A DNA stretch of 64,000 bases from WRAV01 sp050950205 (GTDB lineage Bacteria; Bacillota; Clostridia; Oscillospirales; Ruminococcaceae), in NCBI GenBank assembly GCA_050950205.1, contig JBMNHF010000010.1, positions 186,001-250,000 on the forward strand. The letters run 5' to 3'. Below are positions 57,155 to 64,000 of the stretch, one piece after another; within the stretch, counting starts at the first letter, position 1, and the number at the start of each line of letters is the position of its first letter. Under the pieces are notes generated by a model that did no database searches, was not told the origin of the DNA, and worked only from the letters and a program-made list of their open reading frames with translations. Made by a program: the position numbers and the translations under genes.

Positions 57155-58498
57155 ATGAAGACCCTGTATTTTGACTGTGCCTCAGGCATCAGCGGAGATA
57201 TGACGGTAGCCGCCCTGCTGGATTTAGGGGGAGACCAAAAGGCGCTGGAAGAGGGCCTTGCAAGTCTTGGAATTTCCGGCTACCGGCTGGAGTTTGGCCG
57301 GGCGGAAAAAAACGGCATCGATGCCTTTGACTTCACGGTGGTGCTGGAGCATCCCTCTCACGACCATGATAATGACCATCATCACGACCATGATAATGAC
57401 CATCATCACGACCACGACCATGACCACGACCATGACCACGACCATGACCACAACCACCATCACGACCATCATCACCATCACGACGAGAACTCCCACCATG
57501 CACACCGGGGGTTTGGGGATATTCGCACCCTGATTGAGCAGTCCCCTCTTTCTTCCCGGGTGAAGGAGCTTTCGCTGCGCATCTTCCGAGTGGTGGCCGA
57601 GGCGGAGGCCAAGGTGCATCGCCGGCCGGTGGATGAGGTTCACTTCCACGAGGTGGGAGCGGTGGATTCCATTGTGGACATTGTAGGAACCGCCATCCTT
57701 CTGGATAACTTAGGAGTGGAGCGGGTGCTGTGCTCCCCCCTTTCGGAGGGACAGGGGACCATCCGCTGTCAGCACGGCGTCATTCCCATTCCAGCCCCTG
57801 CAACCTTGGAGATTGTGCGCAGGCACAACATTCCCCTGCATATCACCGAAAACAAGGGAGAGCTGGTCACCCCCACCGGAGCGGCCATTGTAGCGGCTTT
57901 GGCTGACGAGTTTGCAGCTCCCAAAGAATTTTCTGTCACCGCCGTGGGCTACGGAGCCGGCAAGCGAAATTACCCCCACACCGCCAATGTACTGCGGGTG
58001 CTGGCTTTGGAAGAAAAGCAGCCTCCAAAGGGTGTGGACCGGGTTTGCGAGCTGACCTGTAACCTGGACGATATTGCCAGCGAAGCCCTGGCCTTTGCCT
58101 GCGAGGAGCTGATGGCTGCCGGTGCCCTGGATGTTTGGGTCACCCCCGCCACCATGAAAAAGGGACGCCCCGGCCACATTCTGAGCCTGCTTTGCCAGCC
58201 GGAGCGTGGGGAAGAGTTTTCCAGACTGCTGCTGCGCCACACCTCCACCATAGGGGTTCGCTCCTGCCTGCGGGAGCGCCGGGTGATGGAGCGCCGCCAG
58301 CTTTCGGTGGAAACCCCCTACGGCCCCGTTCTCATCAAGGAATCCTCCATGGAGGGGGTACAAAAAATCAAGGTAGAATTTGAAAGCGCCAAGGCCATTG
58401 CAAAGGAAAAAGGTCTGCCCATCGACCGGGTACTCAGCGCCGCCTACGCCGCTCTGGCCCGAAAGTATGGAGAAGAAAAAATGCAGGAAACAAATTAA
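57155..58498 (+). CDS. larC: LarC, nickel insertion enzyme with His-rich repeat
   Basis: Nickel-inserting LarC, 447 aa, in one continuous frame; in L. plantarum the gene is split and joined by a ribosomal frameshift. N-terminus DCASGISGDMTVAALLDLGG; conserved VDEVHFHEVGAVDSIVDIVG near 165. Residues 69-117 are almost all His, Asp and Asn, a likely nickel store. C-terminal part has ELTCNLDDIASEALAF and MKKGRPGHILSLLCQP. It needs CTP in characterised cases. Follows larB by 12 nt. Confidence 0.94.
   Translation: MKTLYFDCASGISGDMTVAALLDLGGDQKALEEGLASLGISGYRLEFGRAEKNGIDAFDFTVVLEHPSHDHDNDHHHDHDNDHHHDHDHDHDHDHDHDHNHHHDHHHHHDENSHHAHRGFGDIRTLIEQSPLSSRVKELSLRIFRVVAEAEAKVHRRPVDEVHFHEVGAVDSIVDIVGTAILLDNLGVERVLCSPLSEGQGTIRCQHGVIPIPAPATLEIVRRHNIPLHITENKGELVTPTGAAIVAALADEFAAPKEFSVTAVGYGAGKRNYPHTANVLRVLALEEKQPPKGVDRVCELTCNLDDIASEALAFACEELMAAGALDVWVTPATMKKGRPGHILSLLCQPERGEEFSRLLLRHTSTIGVRSCLRERRVMERRQLSVETPYGPVLIKESSMEGVQKIKVEFESAKAIAKEKGLPIDRVLSAAYAALARKYGEEKMQETN
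57361..57482 (+). repeat. Tandem repeat coding the His-rich tract of larC
   Basis: Two copies of a 24-nt unit (GACCATGATAATGACCATCA plus TCAC) are followed by shorter 12-nt GACCACGACCAT units. In-frame units allow length change by slippage without breaking the gene. Confidence 0.8.
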
Positions 58499-58579
58499 CA
58501 TCTTGCAAAAAGTAGAGTTTCAGTATAAAATAGAGCGGGGCCGGTTGCCGGCAAACTCAAGGTAAGGAGCCATAAGACT

Positions 58580-59890
58580 ATGATAGCTTATCAAAAGATG
58601 ACTCCCGCTCAATTGGAACAGGAAGTACAGCTGCTGCGAGTCAGGTACGAAGAATATAAAAAAAAGGGCCTGAAGCTGGATCTTTCCCGGGGGAAACCCG
58701 ACGGGAATCAGTTGGATCTTGCCCTTCCCATGATGGATATTCTAAAGGAAAAGAAGGACTTTTTGGACGAAACCGGTTTTGACTGCCGCAACTACGGTGT
58801 GCTGGAGGGAATTCCCGAGGCACGGCGGTTGATGGCGGAAATTTTGGAGCTTGCGCCCGACGAGGTAATTGTGGGGGGCAACTCCAGCCTCAACCTGATG
58901 CACGACTGTGTGGGAATTGGCTACGTCCACGGATACCCCGGTGGCAAAGGGGGCTGGTGCAAAGAGGAGGGCATTAAATTTCTTTGTCCTTGCCCCGGCT
59001 ATGACCGCCACTTTGCTGTCACCCAGCACTTTGGATTTGAGCTGGTCAGCGTCCCCATGAAAGAGGACGGCCCGGATATGGATGCCGTGGAGCAACTGGT
59101 AAAGGACCCTGCCGTCAAGGGAATCTGGTGCGTGCCCAAATATCAGAACCCCATGGGAATTACCTTTTCCGACGATGTGGTTCGCCGCATGGCAAACCTT
59201 GCGCCCGCTGCGGGGGATTTTCGCATCTTCTGGGACAATGCCTATGCCATTCATGACCTGGAGCCGGGCAAAGGAGATCGGCTCCTCAACCTGATGGCGG
59301 AGCTGAAAAAGGCCGGAAAGCCGGATATGGCGCTGTTCTTTACTTCCACCTCCAAAATTTCCTTCGCCGGTGCCGGCATTGCTGCGGTGGGAGGTTCCGC
59401 CGCCAACATTGGGTGGCTTAAACAGCATTTCGGGCTGCAGATGATTTCGGGAGATAAGGTCAATCAGCTGCGCCATGCCCGCTACTTTCAAAACAAAGAC
59501 GGGGTTTTGGCCCATATGGAAAAGCAGGCCGCCCTGCTGCGCCCCAAGTTCGATGCCGTTCTGGATACCTTGGAGCAGGAGTTGGCTCCCGCCGGGGTGG
59601 CTTCTTGGAACAAACCCCGGGGCGGATACTTTATCCCCTTAGATGTGATGGACGGCTGCGCCAAGCGCACGGTGGCCCTTTGCAAGGAAGCGGGTGTGGT
59701 GATGACTGGGGCAGGTGCCACCTTCCCCTATGGAAACGATCCCAGAGACCGCAACATTCGCATTGCCCCCACCTTTGCCGGGACAGAAGAGGTGAAAACG
59801 GCGGCGACGCTGCTTTGCCTTTGCGTCCGGCTGGCCTGCGCCGAAAAGCTGCTGCAGCAAGCCCAGGCAGCGCAGACAACAGGAGCTTAA
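58580..59890 (+). CDS. Aspartate aminotransferase-like enzyme (class I, PF12897 type)
   Basis: PLP-dependent aminotransferase of 436 aa. It begins with a helical segment and LDLSRGKPDGNQLDLALPMM; VPKYQNPMGITFSDD and FRIFWDNAYAIHDL contact PLP; the Schiff-base lysine is in STSKISFAGAG near residue 258, and RNIRIAPTF has the substrate arginine. The combination is of the putative aspartate aminotransferase group PF12897 found in clostridia and actinobacteria. Ribosome binding site AAGGAG. Probably a nitrogen-metabolism housekeeping enzyme; the amino donor is not certain. Confidence 0.85.
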   Translation: MIAYQKMTPAQLEQEVQLLRVRYEEYKKKGLKLDLSRGKPDGNQLDLALPMMDILKEKKDFLDETGFDCRNYGVLEGIPEARRLMAEILELAPDEVIVGGNSSLNLMHDCVGIGYVHGYPGGKGGWCKEEGIKFLCPCPGYDRHFAVTQHFGFELVSVPMKEDGPDMDAVEQLVKDPAVKGIWCVPKYQNPMGITFSDDVVRRMANLAPAAGDFRIFWDNAYAIHDLEPGKGDRLLNLMAELKKAGKPDMALFFTSTSKISFAGAGIAAVGGSAANIGWLKQHFGLQMISGDKVNQLRHARYFQNKDGVLAHMEKQAALLRPKFDAVLDTLEQELAPAGVASWNKPRGGYFIPLDVMDGCAKRTVALCKEAGVVMTGAGATFPYGNDPRDRNIRIAPTFAGTEEVKTAATLLCLCVRLACAEKLLQQAQAAQTTGA

Positions 59891-59897
59891 GCGCTGA

Positions 59898-59922
59898 ACC
59901 GGAGCTGTTTGACAGCTCCGGT
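59898..59922 (+). terminator. Hairpin after the aminotransferase gene
   Basis: Perfect 11-bp stem ACCGGAGCTGT / ACAGCTCCGGT with loop TTG, without a T run. May only partly terminate before aspS. Confidence 0.5.
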
Positions 59923-59999
59923 ATTCCGCCTCTGTGACCGGTTTGCTGACCGGACTGATTTTATGCACGTTTATTCTAATTACAAAGGAGAACCGCTTT

Positions 60000-61787
60000 A
60001 TGTTCAACGACACCATACAGGGTCTTTCCCGCACCCATTACTGTGGCGAGCTGCGGGAAAACCACATCGGCCAAAGTGTCACCGTGGCTGGCTGGGTTCA
60101 AAAAAACCGGGACAAGGGCAGCCTTGTCTTTGTGGATTTGCGAGACCGCACCGGTATTGTCCAGCTGGTATTTGACGATTCCACCCCGGAAAAGCTGCGG
60201 AAGAAAGGCGCTTCGGTGCGGGCGGAATATGTGCTGATGGCAAAAGGTACGGTTCGTGAGCGGGCCTCTAAAAACCCGGAGCTGCCCACCGGCCATGTGG
60301 AGATTTTGGTGGAGGAGCTGCGGATTCTTTCCCGAGCGGAAACTCCCCCCTTTGAAATTACCGACCAAACCAACGTCAAGGAAGAGTTGCGCCTGCGCTA
60401 CCGCTATTTGGATTTGCGCCGGGGGGAGATGCAGCATAACCTGATTATGCGCCACCGCATTGTCAAGGCTGCCCGGGATTTCTATGACAGAAACGGCTTT
60501 TTGGAGCTGGAAACTCCTCTGCTGATCAAATCCACCCCCGAAGGGGCCCGAGATTATCTGGTGCCCAGCCGGGTGCATCCCGGCAGCTTTTACGCGCTGC
60601 CCCAATCTCCTCAGCTGTACAAACAGCTGTTGATGTTGTCCGGCTACGACCGGTATATGCAGATTGCCAAATGCTTCCGGGACGAGGACCTGCGGGCTGA
60701 TCGCCAGCCGGAATTTACCCAAATCGACGTGGAAATGAGCTTTGTGGACGAAGACGACGTCATGAACCTCAACGAGGCCTTTATGGTCTACGTCTTTAAA
60801 GAAGTGTTGGGTGTGGACCTGCCCACCCCTTTCCGGCGGATTCCCTATACCGAGGCCATGAACCGCTACGGCTCGGATAAGCCGGACACCCGCTTCGGCT
60901 TGGAGATTACCGACCTGAGTTCGCTGCTTCAAAACACGGAGTTTAAGGTGTTTGCCAATGCCTTAGCCCAGGGGGGAAGCATCCGGGGCATCAACGCCAA
61001 AGCAGCTGCCGACACTCTTACCCGCAAGGAAATCGACAAACTCACCGATGTGGTAAAAACCTATCGGGCAGGGGGCCTTGCCTTCACCCGGCTTACGGCG
61101 GATGCTGAGAGCTCCTCCTTTGAAAAGTTCCTCTCCGAGGAAGAAAAGGCGGCCGTCCGCTCCGCTTTGGGGGCCGAAACGGGAGACGTGCTTCTCTTAG
61201 TAGCCGATGCCAGCAACGAAACGGTGCTCAACAGTTTGGGCGCCTTGCGGGTGCATTTGGCCCAGCGGCTCAACCTCATTCCCGAAAACAGCTTTGATCT
61301 TTTGTGGGTGGTGGATTTCCCCCTCTTTGAGTATGATGAGGAAGAAAAGCGTTATGTGGCCAAACACCACCCCTTTACCTCTCCCAAACTGGAGGACATC
61401 GACAAGCTGGAAACCGATCCCGGAGCATGCCGGGCCAGAGCCTATGACATGGTGCTCAACGGCACCGAAGTGGGGGGTGGCTCCATCCGCATCAGCGACC
61501 CCCAGTTGCAGCAGCGGATGTTTACCGCCTTGGGATTGGATGAGGAAACCCAGCGGGAGCGGTTTGGCTTCTTGCTGGAGGCCTTCCAGTACGGGGTTCC
61601 CCCCCACGGCGGATTGGCCTTTGGCCTGGACCGCTTGGTGATGCTGATGCTGGGCCGGGACTCCATCCGGGATGTCATTGCCTTCCCCAAGGTGCAGAAC
61701 GCCAGCGATTTGATGAGCCGGTGCCCCTCTCCCGTAGAGGAAAAAAGCCTGCAGGAACTGCACATTCAAATTCAAACCGGCGAATAA
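60000..61787 (+). CDS. aspS: Aspartyl-tRNA synthetase
   Basis: Class II synthetase of 595 aa, bacterial type. Anticodon OB domain (VAGWVQKNRDKGSLVFVDLR), motif 2 AKCFRDEDLRADRQPEFTQI, GAD insertion domain (about 285-400), and motif 3 GLAFGLDRLVMLMLG. Start ATG 60000 with AAAGGAG upstream, giving the usual N-terminus. Whether it also charges tRNA-Asn is unlikely, since asnS is present nearby. Confidence 0.97.
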   Translation: MFNDTIQGLSRTHYCGELRENHIGQSVTVAGWVQKNRDKGSLVFVDLRDRTGIVQLVFDDSTPEKLRKKGASVRAEYVLMAKGTVRERASKNPELPTGHVEILVEELRILSRAETPPFEITDQTNVKEELRLRYRYLDLRRGEMQHNLIMRHRIVKAARDFYDRNGFLELETPLLIKSTPEGARDYLVPSRVHPGSFYALPQSPQLYKQLLMLSGYDRYMQIAKCFRDEDLRADRQPEFTQIDVEMSFVDEDDVMNLNEAFMVYVFKEVLGVDLPTPFRRIPYTEAMNRYGSDKPDTRFGLEITDLSSLLQNTEFKVFANALAQGGSIRGINAKAAADTLTRKEIDKLTDVVKTYRAGGLAFTRLTADAESSSFEKFLSEEEKAAVRSALGAETGDVLLLVADASNETVLNSLGALRVHLAQRLNLIPENSFDLLWVVDFPLFEYDEEEKRYVAKHHPFTSPKLEDIDKLETDPGACRARAYDMVLNGTEVGGGSIRISDPQLQQRMFTALGLDEETQRERFGFLLEAFQYGVPPHGGLAFGLDRLVMLMLGRDSIRDVIAFPKVQNASDLMSRCPSPVEEKSLQELHIQIQTGE

Positions 61788-61810
61788 ACTGGTAAAGGTA
61801 AGGTGTTTTC

Positions 61811-62341
61811 ATGTCCCACACCAGGGAATACCCCTTTTATTACGTCAACGGCTTTCTCTACATGGGGCTGATGGTTGCCCTGATGGTGGGGTGGTTTTTG
61901 CTGGTCGGGGTGGTGGAAGCTCTCTGCCACCGCTATCTATCCCCCTGGCCTCTTTTCGTCACTCCTTCGGCGATCTTCGCGGGGCTTATCGCCATCTGGT
62001 GGGTTCTGCGCTTTCGGCTGAGTTTTCTTTACACCCGGCAGGGGGTGGGGGTCATCGGGCAAGATGGATTTGAACTGCGCCTGCCCCGCCGGAACATCCG
62101 GATTTTGTTTGACGATGTTTGGCACCTGACCTACCAGGATGGCAGACGGGGTAAGGGGCTGATTCTCAGCGCCAAAAGCCGTTCGGTTTATTTGGAACCC
62201 CCTTATGGCTCTGTGCAAGGAGATGAATCCGCACAGGAAGCTCTCAAGGTTTTTTATCTGGAGCTGAAAACCGCCTATGAAAAAAGCCGGCAGAGTAAGG
62301 CCGGGGGAGGAGAAATATTTGCAGAAACGCAGGAGCAGTAA
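61811..62341 (+). CDS. Membrane protein of unknown function
   Basis: Protein of 176 aa with two N-terminal membrane segments (FLYMGLMVALMVGWFLLVGV and PSAIFAGLIAIWWVLRF) and a cytosolic domain of about 100 residues with RLPRRNIRILFDDVWHLTYQ and KGLILSAKSRSVYLEPPYG. The layout resembles YcxB or PH-like membrane proteins, but I cannot assign a family. It starts 23 nt after aspS and ends 2 nt before the mscS-type gene, so it is in the same transcript. Confidence 0.6.
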   Translation: MSHTREYPFYYVNGFLYMGLMVALMVGWFLLVGVVEALCHRYLSPWPLFVTPSAIFAGLIAIWWVLRFRLSFLYTRQGVGVIGQDGFELRLPRRNIRILFDDVWHLTYQDGRRGKGLILSAKSRSVYLEPPYGSVQGDESAQEALKVFYLELKTAYEKSRQSKAGGGEIFAETQEQ

Positions 62342-62343
62342 CC

Positions 62344-63192
62344 ATGATTGAACTGTTGGACGCCCTTTTTAACAGCCAGAATCCCGCCTTTTCAAGCAGC
62401 GGATTTGTTCTGCTGCGGATTTTTCTGATTCTGGTCTGCACCGTGCTCATTTCCAAAATCGTGGGAAAAGCCACTCGCCACAAGCAGTACGACAAGCTTT
62501 ACTGGAAGTTTTTGCACAATGTCATTACCATTTTAATTTATTTGGTGGGCATTTTATTTGCACTGGGACAGCTTCCCCAGTTTAACAGCGGCATCGAGAC
62601 GCTGCTGGCCGGCTCGGGAATCGCCGCCCTGGCACTCAGCCTTGCGGCGCAAGAGTCCTTGGGAAACGCCGTCAACGGCATTGTTCTCACCATATCCAAG
62701 CCCTTTGAGGTGGGGGACCGCATTCGGCTGGTCAATGCGGGAATTACCGGATACATTGAGGACATCACCCTGCGGCATACGGTGATTCGCACCTTTATGA
62801 ACAGCCGCATCATTGTTCCCAACTCCACCATCAACAAGGATATGATCGAAAACTCCAACTTTCAGCAGGCCCGGGCCTCTGCCTTTATCGACGTCATCAT
62901 CAAGTACGAGGCGGATATGGAGCGGGCTATGGAGATTATGGCCCGGGTGGTGGGGGAGCACCCCAACTTTGTGGATACCCGAGGTCCCGAGGAGATGGAT
63001 AATCCCAAGGTACCGGTTTATGTGCGGGCGCTGGGGATTTATGGTGTGGAGCTGCGGGCCAGTATGTGGACCGAACACGTCGGCTTGAGTTTTGCCTCCT
63101 GCAGCGCCGTGCGCCGTCAGCTCAAACACGCCTTTGACGAGGCGGGAATTGAATTTGCCACCGCTATGCCTGCCGCTTTGCCGCCAGCCTAA
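62344..63192 (+). CDS. Small-conductance mechanosensitive channel (MscS family)
   Basis: MscS-type channel of 282 aa with three membrane segments. The pore helix is GSGIAALALSLAAQESLGNA near residue 97, followed by beta-domain ISKPFEVGDRIRLVNAGITG with VPNSTINKDMIEN. The C-terminal alpha-beta domain is present. It opens under membrane tension to release solutes on osmotic downshift. Follows the unknown membrane protein by 2 nt. Confidence 0.93.
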   Translation: MIELLDALFNSQNPAFSSSGFVLLRIFLILVCTVLISKIVGKATRHKQYDKLYWKFLHNVITILIYLVGILFALGQLPQFNSGIETLLAGSGIAALALSLAAQESLGNAVNGIVLTISKPFEVGDRIRLVNAGITGYIEDITLRHTVIRTFMNSRIIVPNSTINKDMIENSNFQQARASAFIDVIIKYEADMERAMEIMARVVGEHPNFVDTRGPEEMDNPKVPVYVRALGIYGVELRASMWTEHVGLSFASCSAVRRQLKHAFDEAGIEFATAMPAALPPA

Positions 63193-63225
63193 CCAGGTGG
63201 CAACGATGATCCTTACACCATAAAG

Positions 63226-63258
63226 AAACGGCCCAGAAAGCGGGCCGTTTTGTTTATG
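63226..63258 (+). terminator. Terminator after the mscS-type gene
   Basis: Stem AAACGGCCC / GGGCCGTTT with a 7-nt loop, then TGTTTATG. Confidence 0.75.
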
Positions 63259-63419
63259 TTATAACAGACACCGGTGGCTTCTTGGAAAAACACCTTTCCG
63301 AGGAGGTATTTTTATCGGCACACCGCACACGTTAAAAAAGCCAAGTTATCCCACATGGTTGAATTTTGGGGCGGGATATGATACATTCGGAACAGAATGG
63401 AAAGGGGCAGAACAGTCCA

Positions 63420-64000
63420 ATGAAGGAAATGAAAAAAGTAGTAGTGGGAATGAGCGGGGGAGTGGATAGCACCGTCACCGCCCTGTTGCTCCAGCAGCAG
63501 GGTCTGGAGCCGGTGGGGGTGACCCTGCGGCTGTGGGGGGGAGAAGAAAACGCCCAAGATGCGGCTCAGGTTTGCAAGGCCTTGGGGATAGAGCACCGCA
63601 CTCTGGATTTGCGGGAGCGTTTTTTGCGGGAAGTGGTGGAACCCTTTGCCAACGAGTACACGGCAGGGCGCACCCCCAACCCCTGTGTGCGGTGCAACCG
63701 CCGCATTAAGTTTACCGCCCTTTGGGAGGAAGCCAGCAAACTGGATGCCGGTGTTGCCACCGGGCATTACGCCCGGGTTCTGCGGAAGGAAAAGGGGACA
63801 TTTCTTGCAAAGGGAACGGATTTATCCAAAGAGCAAAGCTACGTGCTGTGGGATTTGCCCCGTTGGCTGGTGCCCTACATCTACCTGCCTCTGGGGGACA
63901 AAACCAAGAAGGAAATCCGCGCCATTGCCGCCCAGGCAGGGCTTTCGGTAGCCCAAAAGGCAGACAGTCAGGACATTTGCTTTGTCCCCGACGGGGATTA
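63420..64000 (+). CDS. mnmA: tRNA 2-thiouridylase MnmA, partial
   Basis: N-terminal 193 codons of MnmA, which thiolates U34 of tRNAs for Lys, Glu and Gln. PP-loop motif VVVGMSGGVDSTVTALLLQQ near residue 8, catalytic Cys in NPCVRCNRRIKF near 82, GHYARV, and KEQSYVLWDLP. The sequence runs off the window inside DSQDICFVPDGDY, before the second catalytic cysteine region ends. Start ATG 63420, with AAAGGGG 12 nt upstream; ATG 63429 is an alternative. Intact as far as seen. Confidence 0.95.
   Translation, partial: MKEMKKVVVGMSGGVDSTVTALLLQQQGLEPVGVTLRLWGGEENAQDAAQVCKALGIEHRTLDLRERFLREVVEPFANEYTAGRTPNPCVRCNRRIKFTALWEEASKLDAGVATGHYARVLRKEKGTFLAKGTDLSKEQSYVLWDLPRWLVPYIYLPLGDKTKKEIRAIAAQAGLSVAQKADSQDICFVPDGD

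Noticed and set aside
57361..57482. Regular repeats considered as a CRISPR array
   Set aside because: Units are 12-24 nt, in frame, without spacers, and code for the His-rich tract of LarC.

Overview
The window looks like chromosome of an anaerobic, fairly GC-rich Firmicute, probably a gut-type clostridium near Oscillospiraceae. This lineage is inferred from gene content: a Rex-controlled NADH-linked [FeFe] hydrogenase operon, a glycyl radical enzyme with its activase, a ferredoxin-fused electron-transfer flavoprotein with an acyl-CoA dehydrogenase, CoA transferases, clostridial DUF134/DUF5320/Mrp genes and strong AGGAGG ribosome binding sites. No rRNA or other species marker is present. 60 protein-coding genes (two cut by the window ends), one tRNA and one IS200-type element are supported.

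Layout. 0-5.1 kb (minus): rex, sensory hydrogenase hydS, SpoIIE-type phosphatase, nuoE-like and nuoF-like hydrogenase subunits; three frame breaks lie in nuoE and the phosphatase gene. 5.5-7.1 kb: a second rex with a LysR regulator. 7.2-15.3 kb (minus): a four-carbon acid-sugar operon (KdgT-type permease, DtnK-type kinase, PdxA2-type dehydrogenase, LarA-family racemase, glycerate kinase) behind a clear sigma-54 promoter, with its PrpR-type activator upstream. 15.5-21.7 kb: an ABC importer for a sugar or glycerophosphodiester, with GDPD, a TIM-barrel isomerase and a divergent LacI regulator, but no ATPase gene. 21.8-25 kb: two small or unknown genes, a TetR and an IS200 element.

25-39.9 kb is the most unusual block. 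It holds a glycyl radical enzyme of unknown substrate (GCVD active site), its activase, a MatC-type carrier, a PucR/CdaR-type regulator, and a CoA transferase-acyl-CoA dehydrogenase-EtfB-EtfA(Fd) operon laid out like caffeate respiration genes. A second CoA transferase with a TetR is divergent from it. The divergent promoters carry matching TetR-like palindromes.

40-44.9 kb: a metal or redox island with a truncated RIC-like protein, a P1B ATPase with an atypical CPG motif, an HMA chaperone, two Crp/Fnr regulators and a membrane ferredoxin. Two of its promoters have a palindrome centred near -41.5. 45-49 kb: Mrp-DUF134-DUF5320 and a Y-family polymerase with a YolD protein. 49.2-51.3 kb: a metal-type ArsR with an ABC exporter. 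51.5-54 kb: HAD hydrolase, tRNA-Leu(GAG), leucine-rich-repeat lipoprotein. 54-64 kb: housekeeping genes asnS, aspS, an aminotransferase, mscS and mnmA, plus larE-larB-larC, which would make the nickel-pincer cofactor needed by the LarA protein encoded 46 kb away.
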